NCBI GenBank assembly: GCA_014360495.1 | Contig: JACIXR010000009.1 | Location: 1-64,000 of the forward strand | Source of the DNA: a bacterium | GTDB lineage: Bacteria > Armatimonadota > JACIXR01 | Direction: 5' to 3' | Length of the DNA stretch: 64,000 bases | Part shown: one piece after another, positions 42,418-52,620 of the stretch | How positions within the stretch are numbered: position 1 is the first letter of the stretch | How the letters are laid out: each line of letters begins with the position of its first letter | Program-made: the position numbers and the translations under genes | The notes under the pieces: generated by a model | Told to the model about the DNA's origin: nothing | Databases searched by the model: none | The model's input: only the letters and a program-made list of their open reading frames with translations

Positions 42418-43020
42418 TCAAAGGAAGAAATTAACGAGCCTATGGAAAATGGCAACGAGGATATCGAAGAAAGGACTGACGATGAAAAAGAATAGAAGGA
42501 TGAAGCCGAATGTCTCAAGCTGTGCGTAGGAATAGGCGTAGCGGGGAGGAAGGATTGCCATTAGAACCTTTGAGCCATCAAGGGGAGGGATGGGGACGAG
42601 GTTGAAGAGAGCGAGGAAAAGATTGAGGACGAATCCTATTGCGAACCAATCAGAAAGAAAAGGGATGGAGTTCTTGAACAGATAATGGATGAGAAGGCAA
42701 GCGAAGGCGAGGAGGATATTTGCGCCCGCTCCCGCTAAGGAGACGAGGATCGTGTCCCTTCGGGGGTTTCTCAAATTATAGAAGTTAACGGGAACGGGTT
42801 TCGCCCAGCCGAAGCCAATGCCCATAAGCGCCGACATGAGGAACATCAATGCGCCCAAAGGATCGAAGTGAGCTCTCGGGTCAAGAGTTAATCTCCCCGA
42901 ATATTTCGCGGTCGGGTCGCCGAGCTTCCAAGCAACCCATCCATGGGCATATTCATGAAGAACTATCCCCAAAATGAAGAAGGGAGCGGCGATTATTAAG
43001 TAAAACAATCTGTCAGCCAT
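42418..43020 (-). CDS. M50-family site-2-type membrane zinc protease
   Basis: 200 residues with four or five membrane helices. Zinc site H22-E23-Y-A-H26 in the first helix and NLVPIPPLDGSK (third ligand Asp) in the later helix. This short form lacks PDZ domains, unlike RseP. Substrates unknown; regulated intramembrane proteolysis is one family role. Its ATG overlaps the end of the polymerase-fusion gene by eight bases, so it ends the lysA operon. Confidence 0.9.
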   Translation of the reverse strand: MADRLFYLIIAAPFFILGIVLHEYAHGWVAWKLGDPTAKYSGRLTLDPRAHFDPLGALMFLMSALMGIGFGWAKPVPVNFYNLRNPRRDTILVSLAGAGANILLAFACLLIHYLFKNSIPFLSDWFAIGFVLNLFLALFNLVPIPPLDGSKVLMAILPPRYAYSYAQLETFGFILLFFFIVSPFFDILVAIFHRLVNFFL

Positions 43021-45553
43021 TTTTTATCTCCTTTAAAAGATTTTGAGCCATCTCTATCTCCTCTCCCTTCGTTTTTATCTTCCCGTCCAGCTTGGCATTG
43101 AAGAGCTCTCTCAACACTTTCCCTAAAATTCGCCCCTCCGGGATTCCCAATCTCTTCAATTCCTCCCCGTTCACCGCAAGACTTATATATCGTAGCTTCT
43201 CCAAGAAAAGACATACCCTTCTCTTAACCCTTATATCTCCCTTTACCTTGATCAAGATTATTGTTTCCAAAGGAAAATCCTTCAAAATCTCGTAAATCTC
43301 GCTCCTTTTGAGGTAGGGAAGAGACAATCTTTGCAAAGTTGAATCTAAATCTGCGATTGAAAGCAGCTTCTCCCTTTGGCTTGAGGTAAATCTCAGCCTA
43401 TAGGCAACTCGCCTGAGCTCATCCTCGCTTAGATGTCCAAATAAAGTGAAAAGAAAGAGAAGCCACTTTTCTATGTTCAAACCCTCAAGGGGTTCCCTCT
43501 CCAATTTCTTCAGAGTTTGTTTATCCAATCTTGCCCTGGGATATATTGCTTGAGATAAGCCTATTTCCTCCATTCTGAGAAGGCAAGGGATTGGGTTTTC
43601 CTCCAAAAGGAGTATCAATTCTTCACGCAAGCGGTCGCCAGAGAGAGGGGCGAAGGATTGAGCCCTGATGGCGTCTCTCGCCAGGTTCTCCGTCCATTCG
43701 TCCATTTTGAATCCGAGCTTCGCTTCCAATCTTATCGCCCGCAATATCCTCGTTGGGTCCTCCCAAAAGCTTAAACTATGCAGGACCCTAATCCTTTTGT
43801 TCTGCAAGTCATCCCATCCGCCGAAATAATCTATAAGATAACCGAACTCCCTCGGATGAAGTGAGAGGGCGAGGGCGTTTATCGTGAAATCCCTTCTGAA
43901 CAAATCCTCCCTTAAAGAGCCCGATTCAACTGTGGGTAGGACGCCCGCTCTTACATAAAATTCCCTTCTTGCGGTTGCGAAATCTATCTCCAGACCATCG
44001 GGAAGCTTCAATGTAGCGGTGCCGAATCGCTGATGGGTTGTAAGTTCTCCTCCCATTTCCTCCTTGACTTTTCTGGCAAATTCTATCGCCCTCCCCTCTA
44101 CCAATATATCCAAGTCCTTAACCTCCCTCCCCAATATCATATCCCTCACAACCCCTCCCACCAGGTATGCTCTCGTCTTTTGAGAAGCAGCCAACTCACC
44201 TATTCTCTGAAGCAATCCCTTTATTTCTGCTGGTATCTCCTCAATTATGCGTTCGCCTTTTAGCTCTTTATATCGCTGACCATAAAGAGCGTTTATCACA
44301 TCCTGCCTTGTTATTATCCCCAACAGTTTCTCTTTTGAACAAACCAATACCCTCCCTATATTTTGCTCACTCATCAACTTGATAATTTGGGAAAGGCTCG
44401 TTTGAGGATGGACGCATATCGGCTCTCGGTAATGGAAGGCGGATAAGGGCTGTTCACCCATACTATACTTCACCAGCCTTTCCGCTTCCTTCCTCGTTAT
44501 TACCCCCACGATTTTTCCACGCTCGTTTATCGGAAGCCCGCCAAAGCCGAAGCAGCGCATAACCTCCAAAGCTTCCCTAACAGATGAGGAAATGGAGATA
44601 ACCCTAACTGGGGAGGACATTATGTCCCCTGCCTCAATCTCCCATCTCACCCCTTTGGGGAGGAGGAAAAGAAGCCTCTGAATAGCTTCTTCAAGAGGCA
44701 TTGAAGTCACTGCGGAGGCGGCATTTCTATGTCCTCCACCACCCAACTTTGTAAGCACATCGTTTACTTTGAATACCTCTCCCTTGCTTCTCCCCACTAT
44801 GTAAGTTTTTCCCTCAACCTCCACTAAAAGGAAAAAGGCTTCTAAATCCTCCTTTTCTAAGATTGAGGTGGCGATCGGGGCGAGGTTAAAGGACATCTCC
44901 TCTCTTTTCGCTCCCGCTATTCCCACCCTTACCCCCTTTACATTTTCTACCCTGAGGTTATTTCTCAATTCCTCTTCCAGTTTCCTCTCTTCCTCCGAGA
45001 GAGTAGGATGGAGAAAGGGAACAAGATAAGGGATATTCGCCCCACAGGAGATGAGATAGGCAACCGCTTGAGCATCGTTTTCTGTTGTGGAGGAATAAGT
45101 TAGAGAGCCTGTATCGGTGTAGATTCCCAACGCCAAGAGAGTAGCTTGCCAAGGAGAGGGGATGAAGCTATTTTCCCTCATCATATTCACAAGGATAGTC
45201 GTTGCTGAGCCGTAAGGCTTGAGCAAACTCTTTTCCACATTTATTTCCCCTCGGGATTCAAGATGATGGTCAATAATGGTTAAGGGAATGTTTCTTCTCC
45301 TTACCTCTTCTCCGATGTTTCCTGTCCTGCGAAGTGAACTGCAATCAACGAGGATGGCTTGCTTAACTTTTTCCCAGGGGATTTCCTCCTTAGAATATAG
45401 GGGCAATGTATCAGCGTAAAGGGAGAGAAGCTCGGGAGGGTAGGGGGAACCTTCGGGATAAATTGGGAGGGAATCGGGAAAGAGCAGGTATGCTCCTAAG
45501 AGGGAAGCCAGGGCGTCAGCGTCGGGCGATTTATGAGTGAGAATTAATTGCAT
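43013..45553 (-). CDS. DHH phosphoesterase-CBS-CBS-poly(A)polymerase/tRNA nucleotidyltransferase fusion
   Basis: 846 residues in three parts. DHH/DHHA1 nucleic-acid phosphoesterase (1-305): HKSPDADA (7-14), D95-H96-H97, and GGGGH (271-275). A CBS pair (about 310-430), ligand-binding. Class II nucleotidyltransferase head (about 455-620): GGVVRD (466-471), catalytic D480-L-D482, and RRDFTINAL, then helical neck/body. Related fusions in Aquifex and other deep-branching bacteria act as A-adding or CC-adding tRNA enzymes. CBS domains suggest control by adenine nucleotides. One-base overlap with lysA. Confidence 0.93.
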   Translation of the reverse strand: MQLILTHKSPDADALASLLGAYLLFPDSLPIYPEGSPYPPELLSLYADTLPLYSKEEIPWEKVKQAILVDCSSLRRTGNIGEEVRRRNIPLTIIDHHLESRGEINVEKSLLKPYGSATTILVNMMRENSFIPSPWQATLLALGIYTDTGSLTYSSTTENDAQAVAYLISCGANIPYLVPFLHPTLSEEERKLEEELRNNLRVENVKGVRVGIAGAKREEMSFNLAPIATSILEKEDLEAFFLLVEVEGKTYIVGRSKGEVFKVNDVLTKLGGGGHRNAASAVTSMPLEEAIQRLLFLLPKGVRWEIEAGDIMSSPVRVISISSSVREALEVMRCFGFGGLPINERGKIVGVITRKEAERLVKYSMGEQPLSAFHYREPICVHPQTSLSQIIKLMSEQNIGRVLVCSKEKLLGIITRQDVINALYGQRYKELKGERIIEEIPAEIKGLLQRIGELAASQKTRAYLVGGVVRDMILGREVKDLDILVEGRAIEFARKVKEEMGGELTTHQRFGTATLKLPDGLEIDFATARREFYVRAGVLPTVESGSLREDLFRRDFTINALALSLHPREFGYLIDYFGGWDDLQNKRIRVLHSLSFWEDPTRILRAIRLEAKLGFKMDEWTENLARDAIRAQSFAPLSGDRLREELILLLEENPIPCLLRMEEIGLSQAIYPRARLDKQTLKKLEREPLEGLNIEKWLLFLFTLFGHLSEDELRRVAYRLRFTSSQREKLLSIADLDSTLQRLSLPYLKRSEIYEILKDFPLETIILIKVKGDIRVKRRVCLFLEKLRYISLAVNGEELKRLGIPEGRILGKVLRELFNAKLDGKIKTKGEEIEMAQNLLKEIKNG

Positions 45554-46884
45554 TATTTGAGGTGAGGGGGAATTAAATCCGCTTTGATGAGGTCTTCGTA
45601 GGTTTCCCTTCTCACAAGCAAATCCGCCTTACCCTCCCTCACTAACACAACTGCAGGGCGAGGGAACCTGTTGTAATTGCTTGCCATAGAGTAGTTATAG
45701 GCGCCAGTTGATTGCACTGCCAATATATCGCCTGGCTCTAAAGGAGGAAGAAGGATATCCCAGATGAGGACATCTGTTTCGCAATGTTTTCCCGCTATTG
45801 TATAATTTATCTGGGGAGATTCCGAAGCCTTATTAGCAACAATAGCCTCGTATTTCGCATTGTAGAGTTGGGGACGGGGGTTATCGGACATCCCGCCATC
45901 TATCATTGCGTATATCCTCTTAAGGAGTCTACCATTTTTGCTGAAGCTTACCTCTTTAATTGCTCCCACAGTATACAAGGTAGTTCCTGCTTCACCAACT
46001 ATTGAACGACCAGGCTCAATTAGAAGAATAGGCAGAGCGAGCCCATTAGCTTTTGCTTTTTTCTCAATTGTCTTGCTCAACCTCTCAATGAACTCCTCAA
46101 TTGTAGGGGGGTGATGGGAAGAGAGATATCTTATCCCCAATCCACCACCAACATCCAGTTCCCTTAATTCCACTCCCGTTTCCTCTTTTATTTCCTTCAT
46201 AAAATCCATCACTATTTCCGCTGCTTTTAGAATTGGTCCAATCCGCAACATTTGTGAACCTATATGACAATGAAGACCAAGAAGCTCCACCCCTTCCATC
46301 TCCAGCGCCATTCTTATGCCCTCCATTGCCTGACCATTTTTCAAATTCAAACCGAACTTCGTATCAACCTGTCCAGTGCTGATGAACCTATGGGTATGGG
46401 GGTCTATGCCGGGGGTTACTCTTAAAAGGATTTTTGCTTTCTTCCCTTTCTCAATACACAGCTTATTGAGAAGCTGGAGCTCGTAGAGGTTATCAACAAC
46501 AATTCGTTCCACAGCGTTGTCCAAGGCTAAAGCAAGCTCTTCAAGGGATTTGTTGTTGCCGTGAAGGAGGATTTTTTGAGGAGGGAAGCCGGCGCGAAGG
46601 GCTGTATAAAGCTCTCCTCCAGAGGAGGCATCAAGCCACAACCCTTCTTGTTCAATCAATTTACAAATTCCTAGGGTGAGGAAAGCTTTTCCAGCGTAAA
46701 CTACCCTGCTTTCCTCTTTATAGAATTCTTTCAAGGAATTCGTGTATCTTCTGCAATTCTCCCTGATGAGGGTTTCGTCTAAGACATAGAGGGGTGTGCC
46801 GAACTGCTTTGCTAAATCAACGCAATCGCAGCCACCGATCTCAAGATGTCCTGCTTTGTTTATTCTCTGGGTTCCTAAAAGCAA
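45553..46884 (-). CDS. lysA: Diaminopimelate decarboxylase
   Basis: 443 residues. PLP-binding K66 in VVYAGKAF; HCHIGSQ, LDVGGGLGI, EPGRSIVG and the C-terminal CETDVL motif all match LysA. It converts meso-DAP to L-lysine, the final lysine step. Start is TTG 46884 with GAGGTGAT ahead. First gene of a three-gene operon with the tRNA polymerase fusion and the M50 protease. Confidence 0.95.
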   Translation of the reverse strand: MLLGTQRINKAGHLEIGGCDCVDLAKQFGTPLYVLDETLIRENCRRYTNSLKEFYKEESRVVYAGKAFLTLGICKLIEQEGLWLDASSGGELYTALRAGFPPQKILLHGNNKSLEELALALDNAVERIVVDNLYELQLLNKLCIEKGKKAKILLRVTPGIDPHTHRFISTGQVDTKFGLNLKNGQAMEGIRMALEMEGVELLGLHCHIGSQMLRIGPILKAAEIVMDFMKEIKEETGVELRELDVGGGLGIRYLSSHHPPTIEEFIERLSKTIEKKAKANGLALPILLIEPGRSIVGEAGTTLYTVGAIKEVSFSKNGRLLKRIYAMIDGGMSDNPRPQLYNAKYEAIVANKASESPQINYTIAGKHCETDVLIWDILLPPLEPGDILAVQSTGAYNYSMASNYNRFPRPAVVLVREGKADLLVRRETYEDLIKADLIPPHLK

Positions 46885-47317
46885 GCTATCACCTCTATTG
46901 TTAAATTCTTCTTTTTAATTATAAAGATTTTAGCTTAATTGTCCAAATGTTTCGTAATTCTAAAAACGTGTATCATCATATAACATTTGAGACTCCTTAG
47001 GAGACTTCCCATATTGCTTGGCTATTAACTATAAAGGAGAATATCCCTTCCTTGGAGTTTTATCTCTTTTTGAGAATCATGTTTATTTGAACGCCAAAAG
47101 ATTCCTTTGCCGCTTCTGCTTTCTTTATCTATGCCAATTTGAAATAAGGAAGCAAATTGACCAAGCCACAGGCTGATAGCGCTTTGGTGAAGCGGGGTTT
47201 TATACCGTTCGCCTTTTTCCAAAGCCTAATCACTTTTTTGAGGGAGTTTTTCTTGGAAAATTCGTTTGCTTTACTGAAAAAGCTTTCGCTATTTTTCTAC
47301 TGTCCATCGCATGATTT
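46885..47317. other. Intergenic region with decayed insertion-sequence remnant
   Basis: Contains the element described at 46984-47140 and a remaining stretch (47141-47317) whose minus-strand translation (about SAISLWLGQFASLF) could be more of the decayed transposase. No intact gene. Confidence 0.55.
46984..47140 (-). mobile_element. Degenerate transposase helix-turn-helix remnant, copy 1
   Basis: Starts with TTTGAGACTCCTTAGGAGA. About 100 bases on, the minus strand reads IKKAEAAKESFGVQINMILKKR just after an in-frame stop, like the helix-turn-helix KESFGVSRNTVYRWR of the copy at 58264. The flanking coding frame is broken on both sides. Confidence 0.5.
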
Positions 47318-48952
47318 TCATTTCTTTAACACCACAATGTAATCGTGGGTTGTTTCCTTCTCCAACAGAAGCTCTCCTTTTCCCTGCACTTTTCCTTCTT
47401 TTATCCACTTTCCTTCATCTAAATCGTAAATCAGCACCTTATAAGTTCCTGTAAGATTTAATTTAATGGAAGCTGTCGCTGGTTGAGGGTCTCGCAAGTA
47501 GCAGGGTCTTCCGTCTCCGAAGTCCTTTATGCCTCCCATCGCATTTCTCAAATAGATGAGAACCTGCCTTCCATCCTCACTCATCAAGTAGGCGGATTGG
47601 TAGCCATGGGAGGGTTTACATGGGCTTGGAGGGAGTGATATATCGCGGGGAGGCGAATCAATCTTTAGACAAATCCTATAATCGTTCCTTTCCTCGGGGA
47701 TGAAGTCAAAATCCTGCCCCTTATCCAACATAAACCAAGCCCACTTCATACAAAGTTCCTCTGCATTTTGTTTAGGGATGACCAAACCGATTTCCGGCTT
47801 CTTCCTCTTGAGTTTTTTGAAATCTAATTTAGCGAGAACTTCCTTCGCCTTACCGAATTCCATTACCTCTCCTTTCAGCTCTGGCGCCCAGAGGAAAGCT
47901 CCACATTCTCCATTCGCTATCGTGAGCCAGATTTGGTCCCTAACACCCCTAACTGCCTGCTCCTCTGAGACTTTCTTCACTCCCGGCTGCCACCTATTTT
48001 GGTTTATTCCGCCCTCTCCCGTGAAGCGAGGTTTCCCCACCAATGCAGACCACTTGCTTTTCGTATATATCACCGTTCCATAATCAGCATAGGGAAGACC
48101 ATCGTTGTAAGGATGATAGGAAAAAAGGTCTATCTTTGTTTCCCGCCAAGCGAGGGGGGTCTGGAAGTCGGAAGAGAGTGGGTCGGCGAGAACAAGTCTC
48201 CGGGGGTCTAACTCCTTTATGAAATCAACCATTTCGTTTATCCAAGCTACGGGAGGGTTGACCATTTCATTTTCAAGTTCATAGCAGAATATTTGGGATT
48301 CTGAAGCGAGTTGAGGGATGAGCTTGCGGAGGTAATCCTTTTGGCAAGCGATGGCATCGGGGTCGGTATATTTATCCTTCGCCAGTCTCTTTTCAACGAG
48401 GAATCGCTTTCTGTATTCGGGAAGAACGCTCAAATCCTTTCCCTCATATTTGGGGAGGACTATCTTCTCTAGTATTTCCCTGTTGACATAGGGAGGTTTA
48501 TCAAAGTCCTCAAATAGAACGACATCAAAGTAGATGCCCAATGGCTTGGCGAGGGCGAAGAGATGTTTGACAGCCTTTAGCTGAACCTCGTCAACATCGC
48601 CGACGATGTCCATATTGCGGAGCATCAATCTGAGGGCGGTAACCCCAGAGCGATGGCAGAACTCAAGCCAATTCCTCACAATCTTCTCTGTTTCCTCTGA
48701 CCAAGGGTAGCCTTCCTTGTAGGGGTTTGGACCACAAGGGAAGAGGTCGTAGCCTTGCAATGTTTCTTCTCCTTCCTTGACAACAGCTGGCCAATTAGCG
48801 TAGAAGCCTCCCAAGGGGAAGAAGGGACGTCCATCGGAAAATGCGAGATAGCCGGAGGGAAGCAGGATTATTGAAGGTGTTTCCTTCGCCATTCCCAAGA
48901 AGGAAGAGGATGCGATGAACAACGGAAGAAATATTTTAAAAGGAGAATTCAT
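47318..48952 (-). CDS. Secreted GH5-like (clan GH-A) glycoside hydrolase
   Basis: 544 residues with a signal peptide (about 1-22). TIM barrel with N228-E229 in CYELENEM as acid/base and E313 in FTGEGG as nucleophile, which is the clan GH-A pattern. The lead GYLAFSDGRPFFPLGGFYANW is common in GH5-like mannanase/cellulase relatives. A beta-sandwich (about 440-540) ends the protein. The substrate is unknown. Its ATG overlaps the upstream gene stop by four bases; it is the last gene of the DUF6259-UroD operon. Confidence 0.82.
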   Translation of the reverse strand: MNSPFKIFLPLFIASSSFLGMAKETPSIILLPSGYLAFSDGRPFFPLGGFYANWPAVVKEGEETLQGYDLFPCGPNPYKEGYPWSEETEKIVRNWLEFCHRSGVTALRLMLRNMDIVGDVDEVQLKAVKHLFALAKPLGIYFDVVLFEDFDKPPYVNREILEKIVLPKYEGKDLSVLPEYRKRFLVEKRLAKDKYTDPDAIACQKDYLRKLIPQLASESQIFCYELENEMVNPPVAWINEMVDFIKELDPRRLVLADPLSSDFQTPLAWRETKIDLFSYHPYNDGLPYADYGTVIYTKSKWSALVGKPRFTGEGGINQNRWQPGVKKVSEEQAVRGVRDQIWLTIANGECGAFLWAPELKGEVMEFGKAKEVLAKLDFKKLKRKKPEIGLVIPKQNAEELCMKWAWFMLDKGQDFDFIPEERNDYRICLKIDSPPRDISLPPSPCKPSHGYQSAYLMSEDGRQVLIYLRNAMGGIKDFGDGRPCYLRDPQPATASIKLNLTGTYKVLIYDLDEGKWIKEGKVQGKGELLLEKETTHDYIVVLKK

Positions 48953-51900
48953 TTTCCCTTTGCCTCCTCATAATGGGATTTTATCTCATCAGGGGAGAGG
49001 GCATAAGGGTAAAGACGCACCTCGTCCAGATATCCATTGAAGAAATAAACCTTGTCTGGGATTTCATAGCGTCCCAAATAGAGAGGAGATGAGGAGGGGC
49101 GAGGTTGTCCCTCGGCGTTTTGGCTCGCAACCTCGTTGCCATCTACATATAACCTGAACTTAACGCCATCATAAGTGGCACAGAGGTGGAGCCAGCGATT
49201 GAGAGGTGGGCGGTATTGAGAATCGAAGTCGCCCACACCAGCTATGCTGAATCTTATTTGCCCTCCCAGAATCTGGAGGAAGTATCCATGTTCCCTCCAA
49301 ATCCCATATCCAACCAAAATCGGCATCCCCTCTGTGGAGAGAACCTTCGTCCAGAGCTCAATCGTCAGTTCAAATTGAGGATTGAGCTCTTCCCTATGGG
49401 GATACATTACCCAGTTATCGCCATTGAGATAAATTGAGCGACCGATTCCCTCTTTGGCGAAGACGGGCGGAGAATAGGAAAAGCCCTCGCCACCCGGTTC
49501 TGCTTTTAGTGTTCCCTCAAAAGATGCGGAGAAGATGGGTGTTGTAGGAAAGGGAAGGGGAATAAGGGAAACCGTCAAGGAAGGCTCGCTTAGCTTTCCA
49601 TTTGGAGCAATCGCCCTTACCCTATATTGAACTGATTCACCTGGCTTTTCCTTTAACCTTATAACATTTTGAGAGAAGTAGTTAGGTGGGGAAATCTCCT
49701 TGGCTAATTTGAACTCGTTCCCCTCAAGTTTCTCCAACCTATAGCCGATTACATCCGCCCCAGCTTTATCCCAGACCAGCTTAATTCCGCCCGGCAAAGC
49801 TTCCCCTCTGAACCCCTTTGGAGAAGATGGAGGAGGGAATTGGGCAATTTTCACGGTTAGTTCGCTCGCTTTTTTGCTTTTCCTTCCCGCTCTATCAATG
49901 CTGAATATCCTATAGCGATAAGTTAGCCCTTCTTTGATATCACAATCCTCAAACCAATTATCCCGCACCTTAGAGAGCAGATTCTCCTTCTCTCCATCAA
50001 AACGATATATTAAATAGCAATCTATGCCAGCATCATCTTGACCTTCATCCCAGCTGAGCTGAACGCTGTAAATCCCTTTCTTCGCTTTAAGATTAGAGGG
50101 AGGCGAGGGAGGGAATTTATCAATCGGTTCCTTGAATTCCTCTCTCACAAAAGGCGTCCAGATAGTTAAGGCGAATGGACGCGCGGCTCCCTCCTTTGGG
50201 TATGTGAATCTCGTTTTTGCTTGCTTTATCTCCAGATAAAATAAGAGAACATCTCCTCCATTAACGACGGGAAGTTCTATTTTATATGTATTTTTCAATT
50301 TTTCCTTCAATATCTCGCTCTTCCACTCCTTTTCGCTAAGGAGTTTATAGAAAAGCGTTATCTCTACCGGCTCATCGCTTATCAATATCAGGGGAAGGGA
50401 GAGTTTTTCTTTTTCCCCGATTGTTGAGGGGAGAGATGGCAGGATAGGCTTAATTTTCTCCGGCTTTAGATGGGGAAGGGGAATCTCTTTCCCCAAAATA
50501 TTTTCTATTTTCCGCTTTTTCTCCCTGAAATCCCAGAAAGCCTTTGCGTTAATCGTGGCGAGGACGCCGAGCTCGCCTCTGGAAGCAATATTTTCACCAT
50601 AAATTTTCATAGCCTGGGCGAAGGTTGAGATGGGAAGAACGGAAAGGGCTTCCTCGGCTAAAAGTTTTGCCGTTGATGGGTCTCCCTTTATTCTTGATTC
50701 CTCCATTTTCCCTAAAATTGTGTTGAGGGCAAGCATAGCCCTTGCTGTTTTATGATAGAGAATCGCCCACTCGGCTGTTTTGATGTAATAATCCAATCTT
50801 TCTGCCTCATTCTCCCTGTCCATTTTTTTCAATCTCTGCTTCAAATTGGACAATCTCTCACTTAACTCCTTCACTTTCCCCACTTTCTCCTCCTCGCCGG
50901 CGCTCCAGCTGAAGCCTCCACATTCCGCTTGCCCAGCCCCACCTATCCAGCGATATCCCAGCTCTTGCAGGTTTCTCAAGATATCCGCTAATTCCTTCCC
51001 CTCATTTCCTCCCACTAAAAGAGAGGCATAGCGGTCATAAAATCCCCTGAAGCTGAGATTTGGATGCCAAGGAAATTGGCTGAAGAATGAACAGGTTTCT
51101 TCTATTCCCCTTGTTCGCCAATGAATGGCGAGGATTCCCTGACAGCCTTTCTTCAAGGCATCTCGCATAAGCTTCTCATATCGCAAATTCCAAGGTTGAG
51201 GAAACCATTGGTCCCCATCGAATTCAAACCAGGGAATAGGCCATCTTTCCCTTTGAGGTGAAAGCTTTCCATATGCGGAAGCGACATCATCCGTTGGATT
51301 GATGTTGTCAAGGGCGGAGAAGATTATATCCTTTGGCAGAATCTCGTCCATACCGGGGTAGAAATCGCTGAAATGGAGCCATTTATCGCCTCCCCAACCG
51401 CTGACAATCAACCTCACTTGGGGAGCGATATTTTTAAGGAAACGATGAGCAAGAAGGGAATACAAGGTCATCCTTGTTGCTTCAGCGATTCTTCTTGGGT
51501 CGTTGAGATAAGAGAAATGCTTTTCCCATCGCCTATAATATGCTCCAAGAGGGGAGCGAATAGGTGGAGGTTCGCAGCCGTTTAAACCCATGCCCTCAGG
51601 TTCCCAAATCCAGACATAATCCAAAAAAGGATAGGTTTTGAGGAGGTTTTCAATTCTCACCTTCAATCTTTCCTGCTCAATGGGATTGGTTGGGTCGCCG
51701 GAAACCTCAAAGCCGAGACAGACCTTTATCCCCTTTGATTTGGCATATTTCAAGGCTTCTTTGAGAAGCTCCTGCGCCCTTTTAATTCCTTCTTCCCTGC
51801 TTTTGTAATTCAAGGATGGCTCAGCCCCGAAGAATTCATCTGAGAAGTAGGCGTCCGTGCCGAAGGCGAACTCGCTTGTTTTCATCGGATGGGTTCCCCA

Positions 51901-52620
51901 ATTCGGCTGAGCGGTGCTTGCTAATGGCTCCCCTCCGATGAGCTTTCCCTCAAAGGGATAGGCACAGAAAGGTTCAAAATCGTAGGAATGGAAGCCGAGG
52001 AAGTTGAGCTTCTGCTTTGCTAGCTGGTCTATGTAGAATTTGTAGTCTTCAATGTTCCAAGCGGTGGGACTATCAAAGAAGTTGAACCAGGGAAGGGTCC
52101 CCCTTATTGCAAAAGCGGGCTTATAAATCTTGTCAAGATTGGGGATGGTGAGGGGCTTCTTGGGAGGGAGGAAATCGCCGGCAAGGTTAAAGAGGACGCC
52201 ATAACCATCCTCTAGCAGGGTATAGACAGCATAGAGAACAGCCACAGGTGATTTGCCCGCGAGCAGACAAATCGTTTTCCTGCCATCCTTTATCGTCTTC
52301 AGGATGAAGCCATCTTGGGGGAGATTTGAGAGGGGTAAGCGGTTCTTATGAAGATATACTGACAGGAGCCTGTTATTTTGGGGAGTGCCAAGGAGAAAGA
52401 TCTGCGAGAAGCGGTCGGAGGTAGCTTCTTTGATAATGGGGATATTTTCGCCCGATAGGAGATAGAGATATCTCTTGAGCTCTTTACTTGCCAATTTCTC
52501 CAGCGGGGAGGCTTTTTCTCCCTCAACGATGGCGAATTGGCTTGCTTTAGCGAAGAGGGGAATGGCAAGCAGTAATGTGATTAAAATGCTAATTCTTGGT
52601 ATTGAAGCCGATTTGCACAT
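48949..52620 (-). CDS. 1,223-residue secreted glycan-active protein: alpha-glucuronidase-like N-domain, barrel, Fn3, LamG
   Basis: Signal peptide about 1-26. An alpha-glucuronidase/GH20-type N-domain (about 27-140; SPLEKLASKELKRYLYLLSG) leads into a barrel (about 160-530; FLGFHSYDFEPF, KVCLGFEVSGDP, WIWEPEGMG) and a helical region (about 540-680). Two or three fibronectin-III-like domains follow (about 780-1045; SNLKAKKGIYSVQLSWDEG, PGGIKLVWDKAGADVIGYRL), and a concanavalin/LamG domain ends it (about 1055-1215). This layout fits extracellular uronate- or acetyl-sugar-cleaving enzymes, but catalytic residues are not clear. ATG 52620 overlaps the previous gene by 32 bases. Confidence 0.75.
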   Translation of the reverse strand: MCKSASIPRISILITLLLAIPLFAKASQFAIVEGEKASPLEKLASKELKRYLYLLSGENIPIIKEATSDRFSQIFLLGTPQNNRLLSVYLHKNRLPLSNLPQDGFILKTIKDGRKTICLLAGKSPVAVLYAVYTLLEDGYGVLFNLAGDFLPPKKPLTIPNLDKIYKPAFAIRGTLPWFNFFDSPTAWNIEDYKFYIDQLAKQKLNFLGFHSYDFEPFCAYPFEGKLIGGEPLASTAQPNWGTHPMKTSEFAFGTDAYFSDEFFGAEPSLNYKSREEGIKRAQELLKEALKYAKSKGIKVCLGFEVSGDPTNPIEQERLKVRIENLLKTYPFLDYVWIWEPEGMGLNGCEPPPIRSPLGAYYRRWEKHFSYLNDPRRIAEATRMTLYSLLAHRFLKNIAPQVRLIVSGWGGDKWLHFSDFYPGMDEILPKDIIFSALDNINPTDDVASAYGKLSPQRERWPIPWFEFDGDQWFPQPWNLRYEKLMRDALKKGCQGILAIHWRTRGIEETCSFFSQFPWHPNLSFRGFYDRYASLLVGGNEGKELADILRNLQELGYRWIGGAGQAECGGFSWSAGEEEKVGKVKELSERLSNLKQRLKKMDRENEAERLDYYIKTAEWAILYHKTARAMLALNTILGKMEESRIKGDPSTAKLLAEEALSVLPISTFAQAMKIYGENIASRGELGVLATINAKAFWDFREKKRKIENILGKEIPLPHLKPEKIKPILPSLPSTIGEKEKLSLPLILISDEPVEITLFYKLLSEKEWKSEILKEKLKNTYKIELPVVNGGDVLLFYLEIKQAKTRFTYPKEGAARPFALTIWTPFVREEFKEPIDKFPPSPPSNLKAKKGIYSVQLSWDEGQDDAGIDCYLIYRFDGEKENLLSKVRDNWFEDCDIKEGLTYRYRIFSIDRAGRKSKKASELTVKIAQFPPPSSPKGFRGEALPGGIKLVWDKAGADVIGYRLEKLEGNEFKLAKEISPPNYFSQNVIRLKEKPGESVQYRVRAIAPNGKLSEPSLTVSLIPLPFPTTPIFSASFEGTLKAEPGGEGFSYSPPVFAKEGIGRSIYLNGDNWVMYPHREELNPQFELTIELWTKVLSTEGMPILVGYGIWREHGYFLQILGGQIRFSIAGVGDFDSQYRPPLNRWLHLCATYDGVKFRLYVDGNEVASQNAEGQPRPSSSPLYLGRYEIPDKVYFFNGYLDEVRLYPYALSPDEIKSHYEEAKGK

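Noticed and set aside
46885-46985. Lysine riboswitch before lysA
   Set aside because: The leader is short and A/T-rich, with no conserved multi-stem arrangement visible.
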